Below are positions 19,401-27,108 of a stretch of DNA of 64,000 nt, piece after piece. This DNA comes from Breoghania sp. GTDB taxonomy: Bacteria; Pseudomonadota; Alphaproteobacteria; Rhizobiales; Stappiaceae. The stretch's first letter is position 1; every line of letters starts with the position of its first letter. Under the pieces are notes generated by a model that did not search any database, was not told the origin of the DNA, and saw nothing but the letters and a program-made list of their open reading frames with translations. The stretch is from contig NZ_OY771475.1 in the NCBI RefSeq assembly GCF_963674635.1, positions 682,001 through 746,000 of the forward strand. Direction: 5' to 3'. A program made the translations under genes and the position numbers.

Positions 19401-21088
19401 CAAGCCTGTCGCTTGAGGCCTTGATCCGAACCCGGTTGCAGCAGCGCTTCGATACGCCCCAGGTCACGATCCTGCGCCGAAAAGCGGACCCCATTGTGCT
19501 GTGCGGTCGTGATCTGCTGGCGCGCGCCGAGGCGATGCAGGCGCGGTGGCGGGATATCTTCGGTTCCGACAGATGCAGGTTCGTTCTGGCCCTGCCTGCG
19601 GGGGAGGTTTTCTTTTCAGCCCTGCTGGCAGGCATATTGGGCGGTCACACCCTCGTGCCCGTGGCCATTCCGCGCTCAGGCACACGGTCCGGACGCCTGG
19701 CCCACATTGCGCACGACTGTGGGGCGAGGGCTGTCCTGTGCGTTGCCTCTCAGGTCGCCTCGATCCGGCAAAGCATGGGGGAAGGGGCGCCGTGTCCGGT
19801 GGTTGCCATCGACGAGGACGCTGCCACGGGGCCATTGAGCCTCGGCGATTGGCCTGCCCCACACATCCCCGATTGTTCGCCGACCATCATCCAGTACACC
19901 TCCGGCTCCACGCGGCTGCCCAAAGGGGTCGCCATTCACGACAGTCAGATCATTGCGAACTGTCGGCTCGTGGAGGAGGTTTGGGACATGAACCCCACCT
20001 CGTGCATGGTCAACTGGCTGCCGCATTACCATGACATGGGACTGATGGGCGGCATCCTCTATCCACTTCTTTCGGGCGGGCGGTCGGTCCAGATGAGCCC
20101 GCTGGATATGGTGCGGCGTCCGGCTGACTGGCTGAGGGCGATTTCCGATCACAAGGCCACGTTCAGCGGCGGGCCCGCATTCGCCTTTGCAGAGTGCCTG
20201 CGCCGGGTGAGGCCTGAAGAGTGCGTGGATCTGGATCTTTCCAGTTGGATCCGCGCATTTTGCGGCGCAGAACCGATCCCGGCGGGATTGCTGCCGGAGT
20301 TTCGGGCGCGGTTCGCAGACTACGGGCTGGCCGGGGAGGCTGTCTTCGGCTGCTACGGCATGGCCGAAATCACGCTGTTTGCGGCTGGCGCGCCCGGCAG
20401 CGTTGACCTTCCCGAAGCGCCGACGGGATGTGATGCCGTCTATCCTTGCAGGCTCACCGCCGCGACCGCGCCTCTCTTGAAGATCGTGGATCCCGATACC
20501 GGGCAGGCGATCTCGGATGGGGAGCAGGGCGAAATCTGGCTTTCCGGTCCCTCAAAGGCCGCCACCTATATTGGCTTGCCCGAAGAGACTGCCCGGTCCT
20601 TTCACGCGACATTGGCAGGCGAGCCGAGCGCAGGAGGCGAATGGCTTCGCACCGGCGATCTCGGGGTGATCAAGAATGGCCTTCTGTACGTGAACGGTCG
20701 GCTGAAAGACACGCTGATCGCGAACGGGCTCAAGGTATCGGCTGCGGAACTCGAATGGCTTGCGGCCACCGTCAGTGACCGCCTCAATCCGCTGGGTGCC
20801 GCAGCGTTCATGCTGGATCCGGTGGAAGGGTCCGGCGCTGTCTTGTTGATCGAGCTGAGAACGGGGCGGGACCTGCCGGAAGACCACGCAGAAATTCGGC
20901 AGGCGATTGAGAGACTTGTGGCCGGGGAGTGGGGTATCCAGTTGCAGGATTTGCGTATCTTGCCTCGGGGCCAGCTGGCGCGTACCACCAGTGGCAAGAT
21001 TCGCAGGCAAGCCATCGCAGAGGCCTATCGCAGCGGGGCATTCCCCCGCCAGCGCAACGCCGTCGCCCAGAATGAGGTCACCATATGA
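19397..21088 (+). CDS. Fatty-acyl-AMP ligase-like adenylating enzyme (FAAL type)
   Basis: The 563-residue AMP-binding enzyme carries the P-loop YTSGST (residues 167-172) with LPKG just after, the FAAL-typical WLPHYHDMGLMGGIL segment, CYGMAEITLF as motif A5, LRTGDLG as A7, NGRLKDTLIANG as A8, and SGKIRR with the catalytic lysine close to the end. FAALs activate a fatty acid as acyl-AMP and pass it to an acyl carrier protein rather than to CoA. A free carrier protein is encoded three genes downstream in the same operon, which supports that role. It overlaps the radical SAM gene by ATGA and the P450 gene by ATGA. The specificity cannot be read by eye. Confidence 0.87.
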   Translation: MTSLSLEALIRTRLQQRFDTPQVTILRRKADPIVLCGRDLLARAEAMQARWRDIFGSDRCRFVLALPAGEVFFSALLAGILGGHTLVPVAIPRSGTRSGRLAHIAHDCGARAVLCVASQVASIRQSMGEGAPCPVVAIDEDAATGPLSLGDWPAPHIPDCSPTIIQYTSGSTRLPKGVAIHDSQIIANCRLVEEVWDMNPTSCMVNWLPHYHDMGLMGGILYPLLSGGRSVQMSPLDMVRRPADWLRAISDHKATFSGGPAFAFAECLRRVRPEECVDLDLSSWIRAFCGAEPIPAGLLPEFRARFADYGLAGEAVFGCYGMAEITLFAAGAPGSVDLPEAPTGCDAVYPCRLTAATAPLLKIVDPDTGQAISDGEQGEIWLSGPSKAATYIGLPEETARSFHATLAGEPSAGGEWLRTGDLGVIKNGLLYVNGRLKDTLIANGLKVSAAELEWLAATVSDRLNPLGAAAFMLDPVEGSGAVLLIELRTGRDLPEDHAEIRQAIERLVAGEWGIQLQDLRILPRGQLARTTSGKIRRQAIAEAYRSGAFPRQRNAVAQNEVTI

Positions 21089-23277
21089 AACACAAAATCT
21101 GGGCCGATCGATCCCAATTCGATAGCGATCCTGAGCAGGTGAGGAAGATCCTGTGCTGTCCGCATATGGGTATCGTGCCCATGCAGGAATATATCGAGGA
21201 AATCGAACGCGTCAGCGGCGAGGACTTCGGCGCCTTGCGCCTGTTCATGCAAAACGCGCTGATCACGCAGGGGCGCTCCGATCACCTTGCTGCACGGCGC
21301 CTGATCGCCGAGTTTTTCGCCGAACGCGCGATTTCAAACTGGAAACCGACCTTCGAAGCCGCAATTGCGGAGGTGCTGGATGGCCTGGAGGCATCCGAGG
21401 CCCCCGATCTGATGACCGACTTCGCCTCTCCGCTCTTTGCCAAGATCATCAGCCGGATGGTGGGCTTCAGCGACGACGATATTGCGAAGCTGTTTCGGGC
21501 GATCGATGTCGTCCAGCGTTTCACGGAGCCGATGCTCTCGTTTCGCGAGCTGCGCAACCTCAACAGCTCCATCCAGTATCTCGATAGTGTCCTGTCGGAG
21601 AAAAAGCGCGCGCAATCAGAGGGACCGGAGGACCTTTTCGCCTATCTGCACCGCAAAAGCGGGGCGATGCCGAACGGCATGGATCTGGGGTTCTTTGCGA
21701 TCGCGATTACGGCCAGCGTGAACACGCCGGTCCAGACCGTCGGCTACATTCTTTACGGCCTTCTCATGGACCAGGCCGATGCGTGGAAGAATGCTGCCGA
21801 GCCTGCCTGGATCGAAAGCAACATGGAGCGCCTACTGGGGCTGTGGAGCCCCACGTTGATGCTGATGCGGGTTGCTGAAAAAGACGTCGAGCTTGGCGGC
21901 TGCAAATACGCTGAAGGCGATATCCGTGTGCTGGATATGCCGGCTGCGAATGCAAAGCTGATGGCGGTGCCGGAAGGTCAGGCCCGGCAGGCCACGCTTT
22001 CGTTCGGCGCCGGCGCGCATAAATGCCCCGGCGAAGTCATGTCGCGCCTGTTGCTTTCGCTGGTTTTGCCCGCGATTGCGCGACGCTTCCCGAAAATGGT
22101 GTTGCACAAGGACAAGGCCAGGTTCCGCGCCTCGGCCATGGTGCAGATGCCCGTTTCCCTGCCGTGCGAATTGCATGGGCGGACCGAGCGCGTGAACGCG
22201 CGGTTGGTGGATGTGAAAGACCTGTCCTCGGCCCGCCAGATCGTCATGGACAACGACACGTTCATGCCTCCGGCGATGGAGCAGCATTTGCGCGCCCTTG
22301 CGGAGAACAGCGGACGCGACCTGTCAACCGCGATCCTGATCGCGCGCAACGCGATGTTCTTCATGTCGGGCCGTCGGCACACCAGGGCACGCGAGATTGT
22401 CGCTGGCTGTCTTGGCGGCAACAGGCTGCCGGCCTGGCAACCCATGGTCGATCAGCAGGTCGCCGCGGCCCTGAACGGACTGGAAGCCGCCCATCAGCCG
22501 GATCTGATCCGCGATTTCGCGTCTCCCCTGTTCCGCAGCACCGCTCAGCCGATCCTGGGAGCCGATGTCGCGGACGCGGCAAGTTTCGACACGCTCGCGC
22601 CGATCTTGCAGGACGTGCTGGAGCCCTGGCTTCCGATCCGGGAGCTGACGCGCCTCCAGGGTATCTTTGATGAACTTCTGGGGCTGATGCGGGTGCCGGA
22701 TCGCGGGCAGAACCAGAAGAGTACGAGTGTCTTTACCGCGTTCATGGACGCGGAAGACGAGGATTTCAGTGTCGACGACATCAAGGCACTGGTTCTCGTT
22801 CTCTATGGCGCGAGCTTCAATCTCTCTCACACGTTGGGAAACGTCCTGCACTGGCTCTTGATCCAGCCAGCGGATGTGCGCGCGCACTACAGCGATCCCG
22901 CCTGGATCGCGCGCCATTACGAGCAGCTCATCTCCTTATGTGCATCGCCCAAATACATCTATCGGATGGTTCGCTCCCCGACCGAGATCGAGGGCATTCC
23001 TCTTTCGGTCGGAGAGACAACGCGGCTGTGTCTGTCGTCCATCAACAGAGAGGTGAAAGCGGGCCATCTGGCGTTTGGTCACGGCCTTCATCACTGCGTG
23101 GGGTCGGGGCTGACACGCATGCTGCTGCGCAGTGCGGTCCCGGCGCTTTTCACCCGCTATCCCGATCTCAGTCTGCGACCTCAGGCTCACAAGTATTTTG
23201 ACATGTCACAGACAGTGGCGATGGCCGAACTGCCTTGCTTGCTGAATGACGCACAAACCTCAGGAAACCCTAGATGA
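21085..23277 (+). CDS. Fusion of two cytochrome P450-like domains
   Basis: The 730-residue chain contains two consecutive bacterial P450-like domains of about 365 residues. Domain 1 has the haem loop FGAGAHKCPG with Cys314; domain 2 has FGHGLHHCVG with Cys671. Each also has the earlier helix-C type histidine/arginine segment (SDHLAARRLI and RRHTRAREI). Neither domain keeps the K-helix ExxR: at that place domain 1 reads ERLLG (248-252) and domain 2 EQLIS (613-617). The usual acid-alcohol pair of the I-helix is also not apparent (AITASVNTP, LYGASFNLS). It lies between the adenylating enzyme and the carrier protein with ATGA overlaps, suggesting that it acts on carrier-bound acyl chains, as P450 BioI does. 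It may be catalytically unusual, or one half may be structural. Confidence 0.82.
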   Translation: MKHKIWADRSQFDSDPEQVRKILCCPHMGIVPMQEYIEEIERVSGEDFGALRLFMQNALITQGRSDHLAARRLIAEFFAERAISNWKPTFEAAIAEVLDGLEASEAPDLMTDFASPLFAKIISRMVGFSDDDIAKLFRAIDVVQRFTEPMLSFRELRNLNSSIQYLDSVLSEKKRAQSEGPEDLFAYLHRKSGAMPNGMDLGFFAIAITASVNTPVQTVGYILYGLLMDQADAWKNAAEPAWIESNMERLLGLWSPTLMLMRVAEKDVELGGCKYAEGDIRVLDMPAANAKLMAVPEGQARQATLSFGAGAHKCPGEVMSRLLLSLVLPAIARRFPKMVLHKDKARFRASAMVQMPVSLPCELHGRTERVNARLVDVKDLSSARQIVMDNDTFMPPAMEQHLRALAENSGRDLSTAILIARNAMFFMSGRRHTRAREIVAGCLGGNRLPAWQPMVDQQVAAALNGLEAAHQPDLIRDFASPLFRSTAQPILGADVADAASFDTLAPILQDVLEPWLPIRELTRLQGIFDELLGLMRVPDRGQNQKSTSVFTAFMDAEDEDFSVDDIKALVLVLYGASFNLSHTLGNVLHWLLIQPADVRAHYSDPAWIARHYEQLISLCASPKYIYRMVRSPTEIEGIPLSVGETTRLCLSSINREVKAGHLAFGHGLHHCVGSGLTRMLLRSAVPALFTRYPDLSLRPQAHKYFDMSQTVAMAELPCLLNDAQTSGNPR

Positions 23278-23528
23278 GCGATACGTCTCTTGCAGATTCT
23301 GTTCTGAATTTTGTTCGCACCGAGCTTGCCAGGCGACTGAAGCTTCCCGTCGAAAAGATCGATTCATCGTCGCAATTCATTGATCTGGGACTGCAATCGA
23401 TCGACGCTGTCATGATGTGCGGCGAGGTTGAGGACCATTTCCAAATTGAACTCGACCCCAGCGCCATCTTCCAGTTTGAGACAGTCGGCAGCTTCGTGGA
23501 CGAAGTCGTCCGGCGGCATGCCAACTGA
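23274..23528 (+). CDS. Acyl carrier protein
   Basis: This is an 84-residue free-standing carrier protein. The phosphopantetheine attachment site is LGLQSIDA with Ser42, in place of the commoner DSL; helices before and after have the usual acidic pattern. It starts by ATGA overlap with the P450 fusion and its stop overlaps the ATG of the carbamoyltransferase. In this operon it would carry the acyl group activated by the FAAL-like enzyme while tailoring takes place. No dedicated phosphopantetheinyl transferase is encoded nearby, so a housekeeping one would be needed. Confidence 0.92.
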   Translation: MSDTSLADSVLNFVRTELARRLKLPVEKIDSSSQFIDLGLQSIDAVMMCGEVEDHFQIELDPSAIFQFETVGSFVDEVVRRHAN

Positions 23529-25201
23529 TGGCGACCTATTATCTCGGCCTCTCCACCTCCGGGCATGATCCGGCATTGGCTTTGGTGGATAGCGACGGGC
23601 ATCTGGTTTTCGCGGAAGCCACCGAGCGGTTTGTCCAGGACAAGCGCGCATGGGGCATTGCCCCGGACCACGTGAACCACCTGGAGCTTGCGCTGAATTC
23701 AGTCGGGTTCGACTGGGCCAAGGATCAGCTTTGTGTCGCCAGCACCTGGCCCATGGTCAAAGCCGAATTGCCGGTGCAGGTCACGAATGCGATGCTCCCG
23801 GCGACCGATGGCCTATGGCTTCGCGCTCTCCAGGCCCATGCGCAGGGCAATGCGGGCGCGTCGTTGCTGCGCCTTGGTCTGACGAGCGAGATGCCGGACG
23901 TGCTGCGCTTCGATCACCATCTTTGCCATGCTGTGGCCGCTTGCTATCAAAGCTCCGCTCAGGATGCCGATTGCCTGATCGTTGACGGCGAGGGCGAGGT
24001 TGGGGCGGTCTCGCTGTTTGACCTGCGCGATCGCAGCCTGAAGCGGCGCTGGCGGTCCTGGGGGCCGGGCAGCCTTGGGACCTTTTACGCATGGCTGACC
24101 CGCCTTTGCGGGTTCGATTGGCGTCTTGGTGAGGAGTGGAAGGTCATGGGCCTTGCCGCCTATGGTCAGGTCTTGCCTGACCTGGCCGAGGCTCTGCAGT
24201 CGGTTCTTGAGGTCCATAACGGTCGACTGCGCTTTGCCGAAGACAGTGTGATCGAGGCCGCGCGCGCAACGGCGGCCCTCCATGCGCGGGCCAGCTGCGA
24301 GCCGTTGATGAAGGCGGCCGATCTGGCGGCGACGGGGCAGGCGGCCTACAGCCTTTATCTGGATAAGATCATCGCCGACATCAAAGGTGAGGTTCCGACC
24401 CTTGTGCTGAGCGGCGGCTGCGCCCTGAACTCGTCCTACAATGGAAAGATCGCCGGGCGGCTTGGCTATGATCGCGTCTTCGTCCCTTCCGCACCTGCCG
24501 ATGATGGCAATGCCGTCGGTGCCGCGATCCTGGCGTGGATGCATCACACCGGCGCTGTCCGGATACCCGAAAGCGATGGCTCTGCGTTCCTGGGAAGCAC
24601 CGCCGCCGCGCGCACCGTCGAAAAGGTTGTTTCCGGGGCCGGGGGGCTGAAAGTCACCGATGTGTCCGGCAAGGCAGCACACGCCGTGGCGGAGCGCCTG
24701 GCAGCCGGCCAGATCATCGGGGTCATGCGAGGCCGCGCCGAGTTCGGGCCCCGCGCATTGGGCAATCGCTCCATCCTGGCCGATCCTCGGCCTGCGGGCA
24801 TGAAAGACCGGATAAACTTGTCGGTCAAAGGACGTGAGCCCTATCGCCCCTTCGCACCAGTCGTTCCGGCCGATGAGGTGGACCAGTGGTTCCACCGGGC
24901 GCAGCCGTCGCCCTATATGTCCTTCACGCTGCCCTGGCGCAGCGAGGCGATTTCGCGCGTGCCCGCTGTCGTTCATGAAGATGGCACAGGCCGCCTTCAG
25001 ACGGTGGCCCCCGACACCGCGCCCTGGATGGCCGACCTTGTTCACCAGTTCGGCCAGATCACGAATACACCCATTCTGCTGAATACCAGCTTCAACATCA
25101 TGGGAAAACCAATCGTGAATTCCGTCGAGGATGCGCTGGGGATGCTGGTCACATCGGGCCTTGATGCGGTTCTCATCGAAGACGTGCTTGTGGAGGCATG
25201 A
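23528..25201 (+). CDS. Carbamoyltransferase (NodU/TobZ/CmcH family)
   Basis: This 557-residue enzyme belongs to the family that transfers a carbamoyl group from carbamoyl phosphate, through carbamoyl-adenylate, to a hydroxyl group of sugars or antibiotics. The Kae1-like N-terminal domain begins YYLGLSTSGHDPALAL and contains the metal-binding FDHHLCHA (HxxxH, His130/His134) and LIVDGEGE. The ATP-binding part includes VLSGGCALNS. The C-terminal YrdC-like domain has RAEFGPRALGNRSILADPR, diagnostic for the family. The start codon overlaps the carrier-protein stop (TGATG). It is the last gene of the operon, so the product is expected to carry an O-carbamoyl group on a hydroxyl that one of the upstream oxidases could introduce. 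Confidence 0.92.
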   Translation: MATYYLGLSTSGHDPALALVDSDGHLVFAEATERFVQDKRAWGIAPDHVNHLELALNSVGFDWAKDQLCVASTWPMVKAELPVQVTNAMLPATDGLWLRALQAHAQGNAGASLLRLGLTSEMPDVLRFDHHLCHAVAACYQSSAQDADCLIVDGEGEVGAVSLFDLRDRSLKRRWRSWGPGSLGTFYAWLTRLCGFDWRLGEEWKVMGLAAYGQVLPDLAEALQSVLEVHNGRLRFAEDSVIEAARATAALHARASCEPLMKAADLAATGQAAYSLYLDKIIADIKGEVPTLVLSGGCALNSSYNGKIAGRLGYDRVFVPSAPADDGNAVGAAILAWMHHTGAVRIPESDGSAFLGSTAAARTVEKVVSGAGGLKVTDVSGKAAHAVAERLAAGQIIGVMRGRAEFGPRALGNRSILADPRPAGMKDRINLSVKGREPYRPFAPVVPADEVDQWFHRAQPSPYMSFTLPWRSEAISRVPAVVHEDGTGRLQTVAPDTAPWMADLVHQFGQITNTPILLNTSFNIMGKPIVNSVEDALGMLVTSGLDAVLIEDVLVEA

Positions 25202-25406
25202 GGTTTCTGCGGTCGCAGAGGCGATACGGGGGAGGCGTCGCGCGCCTGTAGATCTCGTATCATCCGCGCCCGTCGAGCCGTTTCACGGCAAAAGCCCGAC
25301 GCCGGGCAGTGCTGCCGAGCAGTGCTTGTGAGACATGCAGCACCTCCGGCTCTCTCGGGGCGGTCCACAGAGGACGAGCCCTTGGCGGGGTTTCCGGAAA
25401 TGCGCA

Positions 25407-26405
25407 TCACACCCGGCCATGGAACTGGGCGCGGTAGTCCGTTGGGCGGATGCCGACCTTCTTGCGGAAATGATGGCGCAAGGCGTGGGCGCTGCCGAAG
25501 CCTGCACGGGCGGCGACTGTTTCCATGTCTTCCTGCCCTTGGCTGAGGAGGGACTTGGCGGCCTCGACCCGTTCCTGAACCAGCCAGTCGCCCGGGGTAA
25601 GGCCTGTGGCTTGCGTGAAGCGCCGTTGGAAGGTGCGTGGGCTCATGTGACAAGCCTCGGCCATCCTGCCGATCGTCCAGTCCTCGGCCAACTGGCTTTT
25701 CACCGTGTCCAGCAGGGGCGCGATCCCGGGACCGGGGCGCTTGGCGACGGGGCGCTCAAGAAACTGGGCCTGATCGCCGTTGCGATGGGCTGCGACCACC
25801 AGGCGTCTTGCGACCGAATTCGCTTTTTCGACGCCATAGTCCTGGCGGATGATCTCCAGCATCAGGTCGATCCCGGCGGCGCTGCCCGCGGAGGTGCAGA
25901 CGCGGTCTTCGAGGCGATACAGCGACGCTTCATCGACAGCAATGGCGGGATGTTTCTCGCGCAGTTTCTCCGCATAGCGCCAGTGGGTCGTGGCCGCGCG
26001 TCCATCGAGCAGTCCTGTCGCGGCCAGCACGAAGGCGCCGGAGCAGATCGAAACGAGCCGGGCGCCGCGGTCGTGGGCGCGGCGAAGTCTTTCGGCAAGC
26101 GGGCGCGGCACGGCGCAATCAGCGCCCTTCCAGCCCGGGACCACGATGATGTCGGCCTCGTCGATGAGATCCGCGCCGTTTGCGGGTGAGAAAATGAGCC
26201 CGCCATGGGCGCGCAAGGGGCCGTCGTCGATGGCGGCGCTTTGAAAGCGGTACCAGTCGCTGCCGAATTCCGGCCGCGCCAGGCCGAATATTTCCGCCGC
26301 TATGCCAAACTCGAAGGTGCACAGACCGTCATAGACGAGGGCGGCTACGAGCGGACCCGTGAGAGGCGCAGGGCGCGCTGGGGGCGTTGCGGTCAAGTGT
26401 GTCAT
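25407..26405 (-). CDS. GlxA-family regulator (DJ-1/PfpI plus AraC helix-turn-helix)
   Basis: The protein combines an N-terminal DJ-1/PfpI-like domain (VAALVYDGLCTFEFGIAAEIF, then ICSGAFVLAATGLLDG around the pseudo-nucleophile) with a C-terminal AraC double HTH (WTIGRMAEACHMSPRTFQRR and a second helix pair in VAARAGFGSAHALRHHFRKK). This is the GlxA architecture of transcription activators. The ATG at 26,405 is preferred; the frame remains open upstream to a TTG at 26,435 without a ribosome site. It is divergent from the rhodanese gene (81 bases between starts), a recurrent pairing suggesting that it controls that gene. Confidence 0.9.
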   Translation of the reverse strand: MTHLTATPPARPAPLTGPLVAALVYDGLCTFEFGIAAEIFGLARPEFGSDWYRFQSAAIDDGPLRAHGGLIFSPANGADLIDEADIIVVPGWKGADCAVPRPLAERLRRAHDRGARLVSICSGAFVLAATGLLDGRAATTHWRYAEKLREKHPAIAVDEASLYRLEDRVCTSAGSAAGIDLMLEIIRQDYGVEKANSVARRLVVAAHRNGDQAQFLERPVAKRPGPGIAPLLDTVKSQLAEDWTIGRMAEACHMSPRTFQRRFTQATGLTPGDWLVQERVEAAKSLLSQGQEDMETVAARAGFGSAHALRHHFRKKVGIRPTDYRAQFHGRV

Positions 26406-26485
26406 GATCTTTACGTATAGTGTCATCCGCGCCAATTGCCAATCGGCCGTCCGGACGGCGACAAAGGCAGGGAAAGGAGACCTTC

Positions 26486-26884
26486 ATGATCAACAACGTA
26501 ACCGCTGTTCCCGCCGCGCCGAGCGACCTTGCCAGAGAGCATTTTGCCGCCGAATTCACCTTCGAGGCTGATTGCTGGGATGTGCATGAGGCGCTGGAGG
26601 GCGAGCCCGGCTTCGTGCTTCTGGATGTGCGCAGTCCGGCTCTTTTTGAAAAGGGCCACGTGCCGGGAGCGATCAACCTGCCGCATGGCAAGATCATCCG
26701 CTCCAAGATGGCAAGGTGGCCGCAGGAGACCCTGTTTGTCACCTATTGTGCCGGCCCGCACTGCAACGCCGCGGCCCGCGCCGCACTGCGGCTGGCGGAA
26801 CTTGGTCGCCCGGTAAAGATCATGGCAGGCGGCATCACTGGCTGGATCGATGAAGGGTTCGAATTGGCGGCCGGTCCCGCGTAA
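26486..26884 (+). CDS. Rhodanese-like sulfurtransferase
   Basis: This is a single-domain rhodanese of 132 residues. The N-terminal CH2A-type motif is VLLDVRSPALFEKGHVPGAIN and the active-site loop is CAGPHCN, with Cys88 as likely persulfide-forming residue; the C-terminal GGITGW segment is typical. Such proteins transfer sulfane sulfur to cyanide or thiol acceptors. The start is fixed by a strong ribosome site (AAGGAGA at 26,474-26,480) 5 bases before the ATG; the open frame upstream to 26,420 is not used. It is divergent from the GlxA-type regulator, which probably controls it. Confidence 0.9.
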   Translation: MINNVTAVPAAPSDLAREHFAAEFTFEADCWDVHEALEGEPGFVLLDVRSPALFEKGHVPGAINLPHGKIIRSKMARWPQETLFVTYCAGPHCNAAARAALRLAELGRPVKIMAGGITGWIDEGFELAAGPA

Positions 26885-26968
26885 TCGTGCGCAGTCTGCG
26901 GCGCATGCCCTGAACCGTTCTCCGCATTGTCTGTTCGGCTGAAGAGTTGCAAGGCAAGCATGAAACAA

Positions 26969-27003
26969 TTCTGCCCGCATGGCAGGTGCACATGCGGGCA
27001 GAA
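26969..27003. terminator. Hairpin with 13-bp perfect stem
   Basis: TTCTGCCCGCATG (26,969-26,981) pairs perfectly with CATGCGGGCAGAA (26,991-27,003) around a 9-base loop. It lies between the convergent rhodanese and chemoreceptor genes and probably ends transcription from one or both sides. On the minus strand it is followed by a T-rich stretch (ATTGTTT). Confidence 0.65.
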
Positions 27004-27108
27004 GGGCAGCTCGTTTTTCGCAAGGCTTCAGAAGGTCGTGTCTGCCTCCGCCGCTTTTGGCAACAAGCCCTCGCGAAGGGGGGACACAATCAGCCTGCGA
27101 CCGGGGCC

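Noticed and set aside
23813..25045. Minus-strand frame of 410 codons antisense to the carbamoyltransferase
   Set aside because: It is a shadow frame lacking recognisable domains.
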